DNA of 54,684 nucleotides from Actinoallomurus sp. (lineage in GTDB: Bacteria; Actinomycetota; Actinomycetes; Streptosporangiales; Streptosporangiaceae). Each line of letters opens with the position of its first letter. Position 1 is the stretch's first letter. Below, one piece after another: positions 43,279-52,399 of the stretch. The stretch spans positions 1 to 54,684 of the forward strand of contig JAOPYL010000095.1 in NCBI GenBank assembly GCA_025964625.1, read 5' to 3'. The translations under genes were made by a program, and so were the position numbers. The notes under the pieces are model-generated. The model saw nothing but the letters and a program-made list of their open reading frames with translations. It did no database searches and had not been told where the DNA came from.

Positions 43279-45456
43279 TCAGCCGGAGAGGAGATCCCGC
43301 CATTCGGGGCTGGTGGTCAGGACGGTGAGGCGCTGGGTGGCGCGGGACACGGCGACGTAGAGAGTGCGCAGGCCTGTCGGGGAGTACTCCGCGATCTCGC
43401 CGGGCTCGACGATGAGGGCGGCGTCGAACTCCAGGCCCTTCGCCTCCAGGGCGTCGAGGACCTGCGCGCGTGCCGGGAACCCGGGCAGGTGCGGGGCCGG
43501 GTGGCCGACCGGGAGGATGATGCCGACGGTGCCCTCTACCGCGCCGATCAGCGCCTCCGCTTCGGCGCGTACGGTGCCGTCGAGGTCGGGCACGTGGCGG
43601 ATGACGGGGAGACGGCCCGAGGTTCGCACGGCGCGGGCGGGCACGGCCTCGGGGACCGCGCGGCGCAGCACCCGGGTGGCGACATCGGCGATCTCCACGG
43701 AGTTGCGGTAGTTGGTGGTCAGCTCGAAGTCGTGCCGTCCGCGGTGGCCGAGCGCGGTGTCCATCGCCTTGCGCGACGCGGCCGGGTCCTCCCAGGCGCT
43801 CTGTGCCGCGTCCGCCACGACCGTCCACGTGGCGTGCCGGCCGCGCCGGCCGAGCATCCTCCACTGCATCGGCGACAGGTCCTGCGCCTCGTCGACGACG
43901 ATGTGGCCGTACTCGGCGGGGCGGTCCTCGTCGTCCTCGTCGTCGTCGCGGCGCATGGCCCGCTCGCGGCGCTCGACGTACGTCGTCAGTTCGCGGAACG
44001 CCGGCTCGTCGTCGAGCTCGACGTGCTCGCCGGTGAAGACGTTGACGCCGTCGATGACGAAAGGGTCTTCGGACTTCCGCCTCGGGCCGCGCCCGGGTCG
44101 CGGGGGCGGGCCCAGAATGGCATCGATCTCGTCCAGCAGTGCGATGTCGAGGTAGGACCGGGGTCCCTCCCAGGAGGCGGACAGCAGGCCGATCTGCCGG
44201 TCGGTCAGCGAACGGTGGGCCGCCCGGCGCAGCCGATCGGCGTCGGCCAGCGAACGCAGCACGTCGGCGGGGCGCCGGACCGGCCACCACGCGCGGAGGA
44301 ACTCGACGAAGTCCCGTTCGTCGCGTACGTGCCCGGTGAACTCCGCGCGAGTGGTGCGTGGGGCGTCGTCAAGCCCCCCGACCTCGACGAAGCGGTCCCA
44401 CAGGGCGCCGAGGAGCGCCTCGGCCGCCCGCGGATAGGCCTGGTTCACGGCGCCGCCCGCCCGGCGGTGGACCTCCTGACGGATCGCGTCGAGGACGTCG
44501 CGGCTCAGCTTCACGACCACGCCGCGGTACACCGCGCGCAGCTCCTCCGGAGCGCCGGGCGGAGCGTCCTGCACGGCCCGCCGCAGTACGCGGGCCATCA
44601 CGGACGCGCCCTTGATCCGGGCGAGCTCGGGGGAGTCGTGCGCCGATGCCTCCTCGCCCGCCACGAGGTCGCCGAGCGAGCGCAGGATCGCGCCGCCCTC
44701 GCCGAGGGACGGCAGGACCCGTTGGATGTAGGAGGTGAACCGGTGGTTCGGGCCGACGATGAGCACGCCACGCGAGCCGAACCTGCGGCGGTGCCGGAAC
44801 AGCAGGTACGCCACCCGGTGCAGCGCCACCGCGGTCTTGCCGGTGCCGGGGCCGCCGCGGACGATGACGGTGCGGTCGGCGGGCGCCCGGATCACCTCGT
44901 CCTGCTCCCGCTGGATCGTGGCGACGATGTCGCGCATGGTGCCCTCACGGGTGCGGGCGAGGGAGGCGAGGAAGGCACCGTCGCCGACGATCGTCAGGTC
45001 GCGACCGGCCTCCGGCATGAGGAGATCGTCCTCGAGGTCGACGACCTTCCGCCCACGGGAGTGCAGCACCCGGCGCCGTACGACGCCGCGCGGATCCTGC
45101 GGAGTCGCGCGGTAGAAGGCCTCGGCGGCCGGGGCCCTCCAGTCGACCACCAGAGAGTCGTGCTCGCTCGTGCGGACGCCGATCCGCCCGACGTACAGCG
45201 TCTCCCCGCCGGTCAGATCCAGCCGCCCGAAGACCAGGCCGTCCTCGGCCACGTCGAGCGCGTGCGCGCGCATCGCCGCCTGGTGCACCATGGCGTCGCG
45301 ATCGACCAGGGAGCCCTTGGTGCCGGCCTGCGCCTGACGGTGGCCCTCCTCGATCATCCGCCGGGCGCCGGCGCGCATCTCCTCCAGGCGTGCGTATGCC
45401 TGGTCGACGCGGAGCTGTTCCGCGGCGATCTCATCGTCTTTGACCGTCGGCGCCAT
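43279..45456 (-). CDS. HelD-like UvrD/Rep-family helicase
   Basis: A 725-residue superfamily 1 helicase-like ATPase. A charged N-terminal helical arm (about 5-45) precedes the split ATPase. Walker A is GGPGTGKT at 201-208, YGHIVVDEAQDLSPMQWRML is the Walker B region (shown in part), and ATWTVVADAAQSAWEDP and FELTTNYRNSVEIAD are motifs III and IV. The arm plus UvrD-like core is the plan of HelD, which pulls stalled RNA polymerase off DNA and recycles it. Some actinobacterial relatives (HelR) also give rifamycin tolerance. I saw no rifamycin-associated element upstream. A GATAAT 6 nt before ATG 45456 suggests a leaderless transcript. Confidence 0.9.
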   Translation of the reverse strand: MAPTVKDDEIAAEQLRVDQAYARLEEMRAGARRMIEEGHRQAQAGTKGSLVDRDAMVHQAAMRAHALDVAEDGLVFGRLDLTGGETLYVGRIGVRTSEHDSLVVDWRAPAAEAFYRATPQDPRGVVRRRVLHSRGRKVVDLEDDLLMPEAGRDLTIVGDGAFLASLARTREGTMRDIVATIQREQDEVIRAPADRTVIVRGGPGTGKTAVALHRVAYLLFRHRRRFGSRGVLIVGPNHRFTSYIQRVLPSLGEGGAILRSLGDLVAGEEASAHDSPELARIKGASVMARVLRRAVQDAPPGAPEELRAVYRGVVVKLSRDVLDAIRQEVHRRAGGAVNQAYPRAAEALLGALWDRFVEVGGLDDAPRTTRAEFTGHVRDERDFVEFLRAWWPVRRPADVLRSLADADRLRRAAHRSLTDRQIGLLSASWEGPRSYLDIALLDEIDAILGPPPRPGRGPRRKSEDPFVIDGVNVFTGEHVELDDEPAFRELTTYVERRERAMRRDDDEDDEDRPAEYGHIVVDEAQDLSPMQWRMLGRRGRHATWTVVADAAQSAWEDPAASRKAMDTALGHRGRHDFELTTNYRNSVEIADVATRVLRRAVPEAVPARAVRTSGRLPVIRHVPDLDGTVRAEAEALIGAVEGTVGIILPVGHPAPHLPGFPARAQVLDALEAKGLEFDAALIVEPGEIAEYSPTGLRTLYVAVSRATQRLTVLTTSPEWRDLLSG

Positions 45457-45462
45457 AGGCCA

Positions 45463-45468
45463 ATTATC
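45463..45468 (-). promoter_or_regulatory. -10 element of a leaderless HelD-like transcript
   Basis: On the minus strand GATAAT (5/6 to TATAAT) is followed by 6 nt and ATG 45456. The divergent PQQ-repeat gene starts 62 nt away, so both promoters share a very short region. Confidence 0.5.
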
Positions 45469-45518
45469 GATGGCGGATGGAGTGAACCCGTACCCTCTGC
45501 AGTCCGGGGCGGAAGGAG

Positions 45519-47294
45519 GTGATCACGGTCGAGTCCGCGCGGAGCCGGTGGAGCGTCGTGCCGGGCGTCATGGCTGCTCTGCTCACCGTGGTCATGGGCA
45601 GTGTGCTGGCCAACCGTTTCATCCTGCAGGCGGAGTGGTGGCAGGTGAATCGGACGGTGACGCACGCGCCGCGGCCGCCGCTCGCCGATCTGGGCCCGCC
45701 GGCCGGCCCGGTCACGACGAGCTGGCAGCTGAACACCCCCGTCGGAGACAGTGACCTGCCGGCGTACGACCGGGTGGCGTACACGATCCTGGACGGCCAG
45801 CTCATCATCGTGTCCGGGCACGGCCTCGACGTCCGCGACGCGCGCACCGGCAAGGAGCGGTGGCACTACTACCGCGCCGAGTGGTCCATGCTGGGCTGGG
45901 CGCACACCGGGCAGGTCCTCGTCGTGTACCTCGAACGCACCGGGCACCGCGGCAACCGCCTGATGGTGGGCCTCGACGCGGTGAGCGGCACCCTGCTGTG
46001 GCGGCAGCGCGGAGACGTGCCCGCCGCGACCGAGCGGACCACACTGCGCTGGCCCGCCGGCGGCGGGGTGGTCATCGTGACCGAGGACGGCCGGCACACG
46101 CTGTACGGGCGCTCGGCCACGACCGGCCGCCGGCTGTGGACGAAACGCCTGGCGCACGGCTGCCTGGTGCCCGAGGCGGTGCCGTACGCCTCCGGAAGCA
46201 GCGAGAGCGTGGCCGCCTTCAGCCTCGACTGCGGCGCCCGTGACCGCGTGCTCTCCCTCGATCCACGCAGCGGGCACACGCTGTTCACGACGAACGCCCA
46301 GCACTCCGCCGTTGCCGTCCGCGGCGACGTGACCGCTGTCTTCGACGGTGCGGGACTGTACGCCTACGACCGGACCGGCCGGAAGTTCCTGATCCGCAAG
46401 GGTGACGACGTGTGCCGGGACATGTGCCCGATCGCGGTGACCGGGGGTCACCTCCTCGTCGCCTACGGGCTCGCCCGGCAGCCCGCGGACGGCACGGCGA
46501 CGCGACGCCTCGAGTCGGTCGACATCGCCTCCGGGGAGCTCTCCTGGCATCGTGACATGCCCGGATACACCGCGCTGTCGGTCGCGGGCGGCCTGGTGTA
46601 CGGCTTGCGCTCCCAGCTCGCGGACCCGCTGCTGCCGGCCGGCATCGACGTCATCGACCCGATGACGGGTGAGGGGACGACGGTGCCCGCCCCGATGGTG
46701 TTGCGGCCGGGGCTGGACGGGGTGCGGCCCTGGCTCGGCGCCGGCGGCGGCCTGCTCTACGTGGCCGTGCCGGCGGCCCGGCCGCGCCCGTTCGGCGCTG
46801 CCAGGCTGATGGCCCTGCGCGGCGGGATCCGCGGTCTCGGACCGCCGGAACTCGCCGGCGTGCCGGTCGGAGACTGGCCCGATGCCTGCTCGCTGCTCAC
46901 CGGACACGACCTGCCGCGGGACTATGCCGTCGAACCGACGCCGGCGAGCGTCGAGGGTCTCCGCCTGCCGGCCGGGTGCACCTTCCGGCCCCGGCACCAT
47001 GGGCCGCGCGCCCCCGACGGTCCGCAGAGCGAGGCCGGGACGCTGTCGGTCACGGTCCAGTGGGTCGCCGCCGACCCCGGCACCGCAGCCGTGCTCTTCG
47101 CCGCGGCCCGTGACACCCAGAGCGGCGTCCACGAGCCGGTGAGGGCCGGCGACGCGGCGTACGCGCTCGGCGTCCCGTCCGGGACGGTCGTGATGCGGGT
47201 CGGCCGCACGATCGTCACCGTCACCGCCGGGCTGCCGGGTACGGCGACCCGCCTCGCCCCGGTGATCGCCGCGCACCTGCGGGCCGGAACCTGA
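45519..47294 (+). CDS. Membrane-anchored PQQ-like beta-propeller protein
   Basis: A 591-residue protein with one N-terminal membrane helix (about 13-33, VVPGVMAALLTVVMGSVLA) and an extracytoplasmic region. Repeated blades show the PQQ-propeller motif: LDVRDARTGKERWHYY, VGLDAVSGTLLWRQRG, YGRSATTGRRLWTKRL, LSLDPRSGHTLF and ESVDIASGELSWHRD. Residues after about 455 form a separate domain with Cys463 (PDACSLL) and Cys498 (PAGCTFR), which may form a disulphide. Function is unknown; sensing or scaffold roles at the cell surface are common for such proteins. GTG 45519 lies inside a perfect 12-nt Shine-Dalgarno match, so the real start is uncertain; in-frame GTG 45558 and ATG 45570 are alternatives. 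Confidence 0.82.
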   Translation: MITVESARSRWSVVPGVMAALLTVVMGSVLANRFILQAEWWQVNRTVTHAPRPPLADLGPPAGPVTTSWQLNTPVGDSDLPAYDRVAYTILDGQLIIVSGHGLDVRDARTGKERWHYYRAEWSMLGWAHTGQVLVVYLERTGHRGNRLMVGLDAVSGTLLWRQRGDVPAATERTTLRWPAGGGVVIVTEDGRHTLYGRSATTGRRLWTKRLAHGCLVPEAVPYASGSSESVAAFSLDCGARDRVLSLDPRSGHTLFTTNAQHSAVAVRGDVTAVFDGAGLYAYDRTGRKFLIRKGDDVCRDMCPIAVTGGHLLVAYGLARQPADGTATRRLESVDIASGELSWHRDMPGYTALSVAGGLVYGLRSQLADPLLPAGIDVIDPMTGEGTTVPAPMVLRPGLDGVRPWLGAGGGLLYVAVPAARPRPFGAARLMALRGGIRGLGPPELAGVPVGDWPDACSLLTGHDLPRDYAVEPTPASVEGLRLPAGCTFRPRHHGPRAPDGPQSEAGTLSVTVQWVAADPGTAAVLFAAARDTQSGVHEPVRAGDAAYALGVPSGTVVMRVGRTIVTVTAGLPGTATRLAPVIAAHLRAGT

Positions 47295-47309
47295 CGATCC
47301 CCGCCGCCG

Positions 47310-48398
47310 TCACGCGGTGGAACGCGCCCAGTCCTCGAGCTGGGCGACGAAGAGCCGGGCCTGCTCGGGCCAGTGATACCGGGCCCGGGCGGCCTCGTGC
47401 CCGCGCTTGCCCATGTCCACGCGGAGGGCCGTGTCGTCGCGCAGGCGCCGGACCGCGGCCGCGGTCGCCTCGGGGTCCTCGAAGGGCACGACGAGGCCGC
47501 AGCCCGCGTCGGTGACGATCTCAGCGGCGATCGGGTTGGGGGTGGTGACGACGGGCAGGCCGTGCGCCATGTACTCGACGACCTTGGTCGGCATCGAGTG
47601 CCGGTAGTTGGGCGAGTCGTGCAGCAGGGCCAGGCCGGCGAGGGCGCCCTCGGCCATGCGCAGCGCCCGGTCGTTGGGTACGAACCCGTACCAGCGCAGG
47701 AGCCCGACGCGCTGTGCGTCGCGCAGCAGCGGCCGTACGTCGGCGTCCGCCGGGCCGACCAGGTCGAGCGTGACCCCGTCCGCGTGCAGCAGCTCGGCCA
47801 GTGCGATCAGGTCGGCGGCCCCGCGCGCCAGCGAGAGCTGCCCGACGTAGACGACCCGGTCGTCCCCTGGCGGCGCCGGGGGCGCCTCCGGCACATGCGT
47901 CGTGTTCGGCACGACCGGATGCTCGAGCCGGAACCGCCCGCGGTATCCCTCCTCCGCCAGCAGCAGCTTGAGCCGCCGCTCCGCGCGCCGCTCCAGACGG
48001 CGCACGCCGAACCGCAGCGGAATGCGCAGCGGCGCGGGCAGCCAGCCCTTGACGCCGAGCGCGGCGGCGGTGTCCTCGTGGACGTCCCAGACCGTGCGGG
48101 AGCGCAGGTGGTGCGGCACCGCGAGCAACAGCTCCGGGTCGTGCAGCAGCACGAGGTCCGCGTCCTTCGCGCGGGCGGCCAGCGTGCGCCGCGCGGCCCG
48201 CAGCGCGCGTAGCCGATTGCGACCGGCCGCACGCGGCACGTCCAGTGGGACGATGCCCGGCCAGGGCGCGACATTGCACGCCCGGAACGGCGCCATATAA
48301 GTGACGTCGTGCCCGGCGTCGAGTAGCGCACGGATCTGCCGGTGCAGAATTCGTGCGTCCTCGGGATGGTGCACGATCGTGCAGACGAAAACGCGCAT
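47310..48398 (-). CDS. Family 4 glycosyltransferase
   Basis: A 362-residue GT-B transferase. The N-domain begins MRVFVCTIVHHPEDARILHR, and the C-domain shows VVYVGQLSLARGAADL, RWYGFVPNDRAL and the nucleotide-sugar site KVVEYMAHGLPVVTT followed by E in IAAEIVTDAGCGLVV. It lies downstream of a UDP-HexNAc dehydrogenase gene on the same strand across a 68-nt AT-rich gap. A role in surface polysaccharide assembly fits. ATG 48398 is chosen; an upstream GTG at 48407 would add three residues. Sugar and acceptor are unknown. Confidence 0.9.
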   Translation of the reverse strand: MRVFVCTIVHHPEDARILHRQIRALLDAGHDVTYMAPFRACNVAPWPGIVPLDVPRAAGRNRLRALRAARRTLAARAKDADLVLLHDPELLLAVPHHLRSRTVWDVHEDTAAALGVKGWLPAPLRIPLRFGVRRLERRAERRLKLLLAEEGYRGRFRLEHPVVPNTTHVPEAPPAPPGDDRVVYVGQLSLARGAADLIALAELLHADGVTLDLVGPADADVRPLLRDAQRVGLLRWYGFVPNDRALRMAEGALAGLALLHDSPNYRHSMPTKVVEYMAHGLPVVTTPNPIAAEIVTDAGCGLVVPFEDPEATAAAVRRLRDDTALRVDMGKRGHEAARARYHWPEQARLFVAQLEDWARSTA

Positions 48399-48466
48399 TG
48401 TTTTCACTTCACCGGTAGTCTGGCGGAGAAAAATAAATATTCAGTGAATTCCGCGCGACCATCGGC

Positions 48467-49738
48467 TCACAGCAGTTCGACGCATTCGGCCGCCGGCTCT
48501 TCGGCGAGGCGCGTACGGCCACGGGTGTCGAAAAGCAGCCGCGCGTGCCGGACCAGGCTGTCGGCGTCGTACTCGGCATGATCGGTGAGCACGATGGCCA
48601 GATCGGCCTCGGCCAGGGCCGTGTACAGCACCCGGGCGCGTGGCACCTGCGCTCCGTCCACCTCCCACTCATCCACGTGCGGGTCGTGGAAGACCAGGTC
48701 CGCACCCATCTTCCGCAGCCGCCGGGCGACCGGGCGGGCCGGTGACTCGCGCTGGTCGGCGATGTCGGCCTTGTAGGTCACGCCGAGCACCAGCACCTTG
48801 GCGCCCTTCATCGCCATGCCCTCGCGGTTGAGCAGGGCCTGCGCACGCTCCACGACATAGCGCGGCATCCGGTCGTTGATCTCCTGGGCGAGCTCGACGA
48901 ACCGGAACGGGTAACCCAGCGAACGCACCTTGTACGACAGGTAGTTCGGGTCGATCGGGATGCAGTGCCCGCCGACCCCCGGGCCCGGGTAGAACGCCTG
49001 GAACCCGAACGGCTTGGTCGAGGCGCACGCGATCGCGTCCCACAGGTCGATGCCCAGCTCGTGGCAGAACACCGCCATCTCGTTGACCAGCGCGATGTTC
49101 ACGTGCCGGTAGGTGTTCTCCAGGAGCTTGGCCATCTCGGCCTCGCGGGTGCCCTTGGCCTGCACGACGTTGTCCACGAACTTGCCGTAGAACGAGGCGG
49201 CCACGCCGGCGCAGGCGGGGGTCAGGCCGCCGACGATCTTGGGTGTGTTGCGGACGCCGTACACCGGGTTGCCGGGGTCGATGCGTTCCGGTGAGAAGGC
49301 GAGGTGGAAGTCCTCGCCGGCGGTGAGGCCGGACTCCCCGAGGATGGGCCCGACCACCTCCTCGGTGGTGCCCGGGTAGGTCGTCGACTCCAGGACGACC
49401 AGCGTGTCCGGCTCCAGGTGCCGGGAGACCGTCTGGGCCGCCTTCCGGACAGCCGTGAGGTCGGGGCCGCCGTCGGCCGACAGGGGCGTGGGCACGCAGA
49501 TCACAACGGTGCGCGCGCCGTCGAGGATCGACTCGTCGTCGGAGGCTGTGAAGCCCGCGGCGAGCATCTCCTCGATCTCGGCCGGGGCGACGTCGTCGAC
49601 ATGGGACAGGCCGGCCTTCAGCCCCGCGACGACACGGGGGTCGCGGTCCAGGCCGGCCACCCTCAGCCCGGCGCGGCAGGCCTCCCGCGCGAGCGGCAGG
49701 CCCACGTATCCGAGTCCGATGACCACCAGGTCCACCAC
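48467..49738 (-). CDS. UDP-N-acetylhexosamine dehydrogenase (WecC/WbpA-like)
   Basis: A 423-residue UDP-sugar dehydrogenase that oxidises C6 of a UDP-sugar twice with NAD. LVVIGLGYVGLPLAREACRAG is the Rossmann loop (shown in part), FSPERIDPGN a substrate motif, and Cys259 in GPGVGGHCIPIDPNYL the catalytic nucleophile. The GGHCIPIDP form is typical of the UDP-GlcNAc/UDP-ManNAc group, not UDP-glucose. A UDP-GlcNAc 2-epimerase gene nearby (51308) makes UDP-ManNAc, so the likely product is UDP-ManNAcA, with UDP-GlcNAcA as alternative. GTG 49738 has GGGAG 5 nt upstream. Confidence 0.9.
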   Translation of the reverse strand: MVDLVVIGLGYVGLPLAREACRAGLRVAGLDRDPRVVAGLKAGLSHVDDVAPAEIEEMLAAGFTASDDESILDGARTVVICVPTPLSADGGPDLTAVRKAAQTVSRHLEPDTLVVLESTTYPGTTEEVVGPILGESGLTAGEDFHLAFSPERIDPGNPVYGVRNTPKIVGGLTPACAGVAASFYGKFVDNVVQAKGTREAEMAKLLENTYRHVNIALVNEMAVFCHELGIDLWDAIACASTKPFGFQAFYPGPGVGGHCIPIDPNYLSYKVRSLGYPFRFVELAQEINDRMPRYVVERAQALLNREGMAMKGAKVLVLGVTYKADIADQRESPARPVARRLRKMGADLVFHDPHVDEWEVDGAQVPRARVLYTALAEADLAIVLTDHAEYDADSLVRHARLLFDTRGRTRLAEEPAAECVELL

Positions 49739-49748
49739 GTGGCTCCCT

Positions 49749-51266
49749 TCACGATGCTGCGGAGGCGATTTCTCGATAGGGACCGAGATAGCGGGCCGTC
49801 ACGGTCCGCCAGGTGCGGTTCTCCGCGACCCACTCTCGGGCTGCCTGTCCGATTTCGCTGCGTCGTTTGGGACTGTAAATGAGCCGGTCCAGGCAATTCG
49901 CCCATGCTTCCGGGTCTTCCGGAAGTGTTAACGTGCCCGTCACGCCGGGTTCGATGATTTCGCGGAGCGCTTTGACATCACTTGCTATTACTGGGATTCC
50001 CCCTGCCATCGCCTCCAGCGGTTTCAGCGGAGTCACCAATTGGCACACCCGGTCCGCCGTTCGCGGGACCGCGAAGACATCGAGGACGGCGTGATAGCGA
50101 CGGACCTGATCGACCGGCACCCGGCCGGTGAACACCGCGGGCACCCCCAGCTCGGCGGCGCGACGCTCCAGGGCCGGCCGCTCCGGCCCGTCGCCGACGA
50201 GCAGCAGGGCGAAGTCGCGGCGCAGCGCGGCCGCCTCGATGAGCGTGCCGATCCCCTCGAAGCCGTAGAACGTCGACGTGAGCCCGACCACGACGTCGCC
50301 CGGCGCGATGCCGAGGTCCGCCCGCAGTTTCGCGCCGTCCGGCAGGGGCTCCAGGAACGAGTCGTCGACGGCGTTCGGCACGACGAGCACGTCGCGTACG
50401 CCACGGCTCTCGATCTCCTCGCGCATGGCCTCGCCCAGCGTGACGACGAGGTCGGCGGAGCGCATCCGCGCCGTCTCCAGCTCCCGGGTGAGCCGGTAGA
50501 ACTCATCGGCCTCGGTACGCGCCGGGTCGCGCGACAGCCAGGAGTCCTCCAGGAAGCCGCGGACCTCGTACGCCACGGGCACGCCGTACCGGTCGCGCAG
50601 CTCCAGCGCGACGGCCGCGTTCATGTGGTTGCCGGCCGCGTGCAGCACCGAGGGCCGGAGGCGTTCGACGAGGCGCCCGGCCAGGTCGGCGGCCTTGCCG
50701 ATCTCCTGGACCGGCCCGCGCGTCGGCACCCACGGCAGGAGGCGGTGGTAGGGCACGCCGTCGACCGAGCACTCCGGCCGCGCGTCGGCGACCCCCTGGG
50801 CGAGCGGGTGCCCGAGCCGCGTCGCGATGTGCGGGTCGAGCCCCAACTCCCGCTGGGCGACCGCGATCCGCTGCGTCCGCACGGTGTACCCGGCCTGCGT
50901 CGCCGGCAGCGAGTTGGTGACGAAGTGCAGCACCCGAGCGCGAGCGGGTTTCCGGGTGTCAGGGTGCCCCTCACCTTGCTCTGGGGTGGTGGGGGTGCCT
51001 CTCATCGGGACCCGCTCCGGCCCCGCCCGCCGCGCCGGCCGCGCCGGGGCGGGCGTCCCGGTGAGGAGAGCGAGCAGCGTGCGGAGGTCGGCCGTCTCAT
51101 GGGACTTCGGGGTTGGTCTGGTCCATTTCGTCAGGCGAGGGCGTGCCCTCCCGGGAACGACGCGGAGCGCCAGGCGTACGGCGAGCCGGAGCGCGCGCCG
51201 AGGGTCGTCGCGCGCGTGCCGCCAGGCCAGCGCCGCGGAGTAAAAGAACATCTTGGCCACCTGCAT
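49749..51266 (-). CDS. Family 4 glycosyltransferase with basic N-terminal extension
   Basis: A 505-residue GT-B transferase. The first 110 residues are an Arg/Ala/Pro-rich extension (RRALRLAVRLALRVVPGRARPRL) that may bind the membrane surface. The N-domain begins VLHFVTNSLPATQAGYTVR, a common start for GT4 enzymes. The C-domain has VVVGLTSTFYGFEGIGTLIEAA (shown in part), VFTGRVPVDQVRRYHAVLDVF and KPLEAMAGGIPVIASDV followed by the Glu of REIIEPGVTG. It is 10 nt upstream of the UDP-sugar dehydrogenase gene, so the two are co-transcribed, and it diverges from wecB with a 41-nt gap. Confidence 0.9.
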   Translation of the reverse strand: MQVAKMFFYSAALAWRHARDDPRRALRLAVRLALRVVPGRARPRLTKWTRPTPKSHETADLRTLLALLTGTPAPARPARRAGPERVPMRGTPTTPEQGEGHPDTRKPARARVLHFVTNSLPATQAGYTVRTQRIAVAQRELGLDPHIATRLGHPLAQGVADARPECSVDGVPYHRLLPWVPTRGPVQEIGKAADLAGRLVERLRPSVLHAAGNHMNAAVALELRDRYGVPVAYEVRGFLEDSWLSRDPARTEADEFYRLTRELETARMRSADLVVTLGEAMREEIESRGVRDVLVVPNAVDDSFLEPLPDGAKLRADLGIAPGDVVVGLTSTFYGFEGIGTLIEAAALRRDFALLLVGDGPERPALERRAAELGVPAVFTGRVPVDQVRRYHAVLDVFAVPRTADRVCQLVTPLKPLEAMAGGIPVIASDVKALREIIEPGVTGTLTLPEDPEAWANCLDRLIYSPKRRSEIGQAAREWVAENRTWRTVTARYLGPYREIASAAS

Positions 51267-51307
51267 GGCGGGCGAGGCTAAGCACCTTCAATGAACGAGA
51301 GGCAAAC

Positions 51308-52399
51308 GTGATCGCGCACGTCCTCGGCGCCCGGCCGAACTTCGTCAAGGCCGCACCGGTGATCGCCGCGCTGTCCGACCGGCAGCGCCGCGACGGAGGC
51401 CCGCAACATGAACAACGAGTGATCCACACGGGCCAGCACTACGACGAACGCATGTCCGACGTCTTCTTCCGCGAGCTCGGCCTGCCCGAGCCGGACGTCA
51501 ACCTCGGTGTGGGCTCCGGCAGTCACGCCGCCCAGACCGCGGCGATCATGATCGCGCTGGAGAAGGAGTTCATCGAGCGTTCACCTGAGCTGGTCATCGT
51601 GTACGGCGACGTGACCTCCACCCTCGCCGCCGCCCTGGACGCGGCCAAGCTGCACATCCCGGTCGCCCATGTCGAGGCCGGGCTGCGCAGCTTCGACATG
51701 ACCATGCCCGAGGAGGTCAACCGGCGGCTCGTCGACCAGCTGTCGGACCTGCTCTTCGTGACGAGCCCGGAGGCCATCGGCCACCTGGCCGCCGAGGGCG
51801 TGGACGTCGGCCGGGTGCACTTCGTGGGCAACCCGATGATCGACACGCTGCTCTCCCACCTCGACTCTTTCGACACCGAGGCGGTGCGCGCCGCCCACGG
51901 GCTGCCCGAGCGCTACATCGTCGCGACTCTCCACCGGCCCGCGAACGTCGACGACCCGGAGATCGCCGCCGGGCTGGTCAAGCGGCTGCACGAGATCGCC
52001 GACCTGGCCGACATCGTCATGCCCGTGCACCCGCGCGGGCGCAAGGTGCTGACCGAGGCCGGGCTCGATGACCACCCGCGCGTCAAGCTCCTCGAACCCC
52101 TCGGCTACGTCGACTTCATCGCGGCCGTACGCGGTTCCGCCGCCGTCGTCACCGACTCGGGCGGCGTCCAGGAGGAGACCACGATCCTTGGCGTGCCGTG
52201 CCTGACCGTACGGCCCAACACCGAGCGGCCGATCACCATCACCCACGGCACGAACCGGCTCGTCACCGCCGAGGGCCTCGTCCCCGCGGTCGAGCAGGCG
52301 CTCGCCTCCGCCGCCGGCCGGCGCGAGGTCCCGCCGCTGTGGGACGGCCAGGCCGGGCCGCGCATCGCCCGCATCGTGGAGGACCGCCTCGATGGCTGA
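51308..52399 (+). CDS. wecB: UDP-N-acetylglucosamine 2-epimerase (non-hydrolysing)
   Basis: A 363-residue GT-B-fold epimerase interconverting UDP-GlcNAc and UDP-ManNAc. Signature blocks are VLGARPNFVKAAPVI, HTGQHYDERMSDVFF, VYGDVTSTLAAALDA, HVEAGLRSFDMTMPEEVNR, TLHRPANVDD and VVTDSGGVQEETTILGVP. The start is GTG 51308, preceded by GAGAGG 5 nt upstream; a longer frame adds 65 arginine-rich residues outside the fold. With the dehydrogenase at 48467 it would supply UDP-ManNAcA. Its end overlaps the next gene by 8 nt. Confidence 0.94.
   Translation: MIAHVLGARPNFVKAAPVIAALSDRQRRDGGPQHEQRVIHTGQHYDERMSDVFFRELGLPEPDVNLGVGSGSHAAQTAAIMIALEKEFIERSPELVIVYGDVTSTLAAALDAAKLHIPVAHVEAGLRSFDMTMPEEVNRRLVDQLSDLLFVTSPEAIGHLAAEGVDVGRVHFVGNPMIDTLLSHLDSFDTEAVRAAHGLPERYIVATLHRPANVDDPEIAAGLVKRLHEIADLADIVMPVHPRGRKVLTEAGLDDHPRVKLLEPLGYVDFIAAVRGSAAVVTDSGGVQEETTILGVPCLTVRPNTERPITITHGTNRLVTAEGLVPAVEQALASAAGRREVPPLWDGQAGPRIARIVEDRLDG

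Noticed and set aside
45457-45518. Rifamycin-associated element upstream of the HelD-like gene
   Set aside because: I looked for a long inverted repeat of that type in the 62-bp divergent region and found none, so HelR function is not claimed.
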